A DNA stretch of 6,912 nucleotides, from assembly GCA_023418755.1 (NCBI GenBank), contig JAEZZE010000135.1, positions 1-6,912 on the forward strand, read 5' to 3'. This document shows positions 4,723 through 6,912 of this stretch, piece by piece. Position 1 is the first letter of the stretch; the number at the start of each line of letters is the position of its first letter. Made by a program: the position numbers and the translations under genes. This stretch comes from Bacillota bacterium. GTDB lineage: Bacteria; Bacillota; Bacilli; Paenibacillales; Paenibacillaceae. The notes under the pieces are model-generated. The model made no database searches, was not told the origin of the DNA, and saw nothing but the letters and a program-made list of their open reading frames with translations.

Positions 4723-6912
4723 ATGGAACTTTATCGGGAACATGCGGCCCCCATTGAAGCGCGGGTAGAGGATTTGCTGGGCAGAATGACGCTAAAGGAG
4801 AAGGTTGGCCAGCTGAATCAGCGGATGTACGGCTGGAATGCCTATCGCAAAACGGCGAACGGCTTTGAGCTGACCGAAGCGTTCATGGAGGAAGTCGCCG
4901 CGGGCGGCGGGATGGGGGCGCTGTACGGCCTGTTTCGCGCCGACCCGTGGTCCAAGGTGACTTATGAGAACGGAATTACGGCAACGGACAGCGCGAAGGT
5001 CGCCAATCAGATTCAGCGGTATCTCATCGAGCATACGCGGCTGGGCATTCCGGTGATGCTCTCGGAGGAATGTCCTCACGGGCATCAAGCTTTGGACGGG
5101 ACGCTGACGCCGACCAATATCGGCATCGGGGCAACCTGGAATCCGCAGCTCGCTGAGCAAGCCTACGAGCAGGTTGCCGCTGAAATCCGGGCGAGGGGCG
5201 CTCATCTGGGTCTAGTGTCCACGCTTGACCTGCTTCGCGATCCGCGCTGGGGTCGTTCGGAGGAATGCTTCAGCGAGGATCCGCATTTGGCGGCTCAGTT
5301 TACGAAAGCGGCCGTTAACGGGCTGCAGGGATATCGGCGGTCGGTGAATCAGAAGCAAGAGGGGCAACCGCAAGTCGGGGAACAGCCGGATGTGCGGCAA
5401 CAGACCGGGCACTCGGAGCAATCGAGGAAGCAGGGGCAAAGCCAGCTAGCGCCCAACAAGGTGGCTGCCGTGTTGAAGCATTTTTGCGGGCAAGGAGCGG
5501 GCGAAGGCGGGCTGAACGCTTTCCCGGCGTCGATCGGCGAGCGCGAGCTGCGCGAAATCCATCTGCCGGGCATGGAAGCCGGCGTGGAAGCGGGAGCGCT
5601 CGGCTGCATGGCGGCCTATAACGAGATTGACGGCGTTCCTTGCCATGCGAACCGCAAGCTGCTTACCGGCATCTTGCGCGATGAATGGGGCTTTGACGGA
5701 ATCGTGATGGCCGACGGCACGGCGATCGATCGTTTGCTGGCTTTAACGGGCGACTATGAGTCCGCGGCTTCGCTGGCGTTAACTGCCGGCGTCGATATCA
5801 GCCTGTGGGACAAGGCGTTCAGTACGTTGGAGCAGGCCGTGCTGCAAGGGAAAGTTCAAATGTCCTACATCGATCGGGCCGTCAGGCGGGTACTGCGGTT
5901 GAAATTCCAACTGGGCCTGTTCGAGAACCCGTATACGGCGGAAGAAACCGCTGCGGAGATTGTGGGCAACGAGACGGCGCGTCATATCAATTTGCAGTTG
6001 GCCAGGGAAAGCATCGTCCTGCTGAAAAATGAAAACCGGTTGCTGCCCCTTGGAGCCGGATTGCGGCAAGTCGCCGTGATCGGCCCGAACGCGGATGCCC
6101 TGTACCATCAGCTTGGAGACTACACGGCCATTCAGCGACCGAACTCCGGCACGACGGTATTGGAAGGAATCCGGGAGGCGGCAGGTGAGGCGAAGGTGGT
6201 CTATGCCAAGGGCTGCTCGGTTCGCGGAGACTCGCGCGCCGGTTTCGCCGAAGCGGTTGAATCGGCCCGTCAGTCGGAGGTTGCCGTATTGGTCATGGGC
6301 GGCAGCAGCGCGCGTAATTTCGAACTCAAATTCGATATCAACGGCGCGGCGATCGTGGAGGACGGCCAGCCAACCGACATGGACTGCGGCGAAGGCGTCG
6401 ATCTGGCCGATTTGCGGCTGGGCGGCGTACAGTCGGAGCTGATTCGCGAAATTGCCGCAACCGGAACGCCGATCGTGCTTGTTCTGATTCAGGGCAGACC
6501 GCACGCCATTGCCGACGTGGCTTCGGATTGCCAGGCCATACTATCGGGCTGGTATCCAGGGCCTGAGGGAGGCAGGGCGCTTGGCGAAATCTTGTTTGGC
6601 GCCGTAAACCCTAGCGGGAAGCTCGCCGTTACGATTCCGTATTCCTCCATGAGCTTGCCGGCGTACTATAATCGCAAGGATCAGGGCTATGCGCCCAGGT
6701 ATGCGGATTGTCCGCAACTGGCCCTGTATCCATTCGGTTACGGGCTCAGCTATACGACCTTTGCGTATTCCAACCTAAGAGCTGTCGCGCCGGAACTTAC
6801 GCTTCGGCAGCTAGCGGCCGGAGACAGCTTCGAAATTGCGATCGATGTGGAGAACACGGGAACGATGGCCGGAGCGGAAGTTGCGCAGCTGTACATCAAG
6901 GATATGGAGGCT
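4723..6912 (+). CDS. Glycoside hydrolase family 3 enzyme (beta-glucosidase/beta-xylosidase type), 3' end beyond window
   Basis: This is a retaining exo-glycosidase removing non-reducing beta-linked sugars. The visible 730 residues start with ARVEDLLGRMTLKEKVGQ, the usual GH3 opening, and show no signal peptide, so the enzyme should act in the cytoplasm on imported oligosaccharides. The barrel domain has RDPRWGRSEECFSEDP (172-187), KHF (252-254) and WGFDGIVMADG with the candidate nucleophile Asp331. The second alpha/beta domain has ARESIVLLKNE, VAVIGPNAD and MGGSSARNFELKF. A DCGEGVDLADLRL segment offers Glu557 as a candidate acid/base. A Fn3-like domain begins near 680 and is cut by the right edge, so about 50-100 residues are probably missing. 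Start: AGAGGAG (4706-4712) lies 10 bases before the ATG. A glutamine-rich stretch at residues 205-246 is unusual. The exact sugar specificity cannot be read from the sequence. Confidence 0.94.
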   Translation, partial: MELYREHAAPIEARVEDLLGRMTLKEKVGQLNQRMYGWNAYRKTANGFELTEAFMEEVAAGGGMGALYGLFRADPWSKVTYENGITATDSAKVANQIQRYLIEHTRLGIPVMLSEECPHGHQALDGTLTPTNIGIGATWNPQLAEQAYEQVAAEIRARGAHLGLVSTLDLLRDPRWGRSEECFSEDPHLAAQFTKAAVNGLQGYRRSVNQKQEGQPQVGEQPDVRQQTGHSEQSRKQGQSQLAPNKVAAVLKHFCGQGAGEGGLNAFPASIGERELREIHLPGMEAGVEAGALGCMAAYNEIDGVPCHANRKLLTGILRDEWGFDGIVMADGTAIDRLLALTGDYESAASLALTAGVDISLWDKAFSTLEQAVLQGKVQMSYIDRAVRRVLRLKFQLGLFENPYTAEETAAEIVGNETARHINLQLARESIVLLKNENRLLPLGAGLRQVAVIGPNADALYHQLGDYTAIQRPNSGTTVLEGIREAAGEAKVVYAKGCSVRGDSRAGFAEAVESARQSEVAVLVMGGSSARNFELKFDINGAAIVEDGQPTDMDCGEGVDLADLRLGGVQSELIREIAATGTPIVLVLIQGRPHAIADVASDCQAILSGWYPGPEGGRALGEILFGAVNPSGKLAVTIPYSSMSLPAYYNRKDQGYAPRYADCPQLALYPFGYGLSYTTFAYSNLRAVAPELTLRQLAAGDSFEIAIDVENTGTMAGAEVAQLYIKDMEA
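5335..5460 (+). repeat. Low-complexity Gln-rich insertion within the GH3 gene
   Basis: Codons 205-246 encode a hydrophilic segment with 11 Gln in 42 residues between GLQGY and VAAVLKHF, where GH3 enzymes normally have a shorter loop. At DNA level it contains an imperfect duplication: GAAGCAAGAGGGGCAA at 5352-5367 and GAAGCAGGGGCAA at 5427-5439. The frame is kept through it, which suggests a tolerated surface loop expanded by slippage or duplication. Confidence 0.6.

Noticed and set aside
5779..6504. 241-codon open frame on the minus strand within the GH3 gene
   Set aside because: It lies fully antisense to conserved GH3 motifs and shows no protein family features.

Overview
The window looks like chromosomal DNA of a spore-former of the Paenibacillus/Cohnella group (Bacillota). 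The evidence is AGGAG-type ribosome binding sites, moderate GC content, a lipoprotein-anchored binding protein of the LplA type, an LplB-type permease, and a large membrane-bound AraC-family regulator of the Cache-HTH kind that this group carries in many copies. The genus is inferred from gene style only. The window holds one ordinary-looking carbohydrate-uptake and glycosidase locus. I see no RNA gene, CRISPR array, insertion sequence or phage gene.

Layout. Positions 1-408 (minus strand) hold the 5' part of a sugar ABC-transporter permease that runs off the left edge. Positions 409-632 form a divergent regulatory region with candidate promoters facing both ways and a cluster of CTTTG/CAAAG elements. 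Positions 633-2945 (plus) encode a 770-residue transmembrane regulator: two membrane segments around an outside Cache-like sensor, a GGDEF_2-like module, and a C-terminal AraC double helix-turn-helix. Positions 2946-3110 form a second regulatory gap with a 9-bp direct repeat, a sigma-A-like promoter and a cre-like site over the predicted transcription start. Positions 3111-4646 encode the solute-binding lipoprotein. A 76-bp gap containing a GGATCA microsatellite-like tract leads to a glycoside hydrolase family 3 gene (4723 to the right edge, 3' end missing).

How it fits together (inference). The binding protein captures an oligosaccharide outside the cell. The permease encoded on the opposite strand, with a second permease presumably lying beyond the left edge, imports it, probably powered by an ATPase encoded elsewhere. 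The GH3 enzyme has no signal peptide and would cleave the sugar in the cytoplasm. The membrane regulator would sense the sugar or a related ligand outside and activate both transporter promoters, with CcpA possibly repressing the binding-protein/GH3 unit. The substrate cannot be fixed from sequence; a beta-glucoside or beta-xyloside is most likely from the GH3 family.

No undescribed system is evident. The points worth a second look are regulatory (a shared AAGTTTAC element at both transporter promoters, direct repeats, the cre-like site) and structural (a glutamine-rich insertion inside the GH3 barrel, a hexanucleotide repeat before the GH3 gene, and a transporter split over two divergent units).
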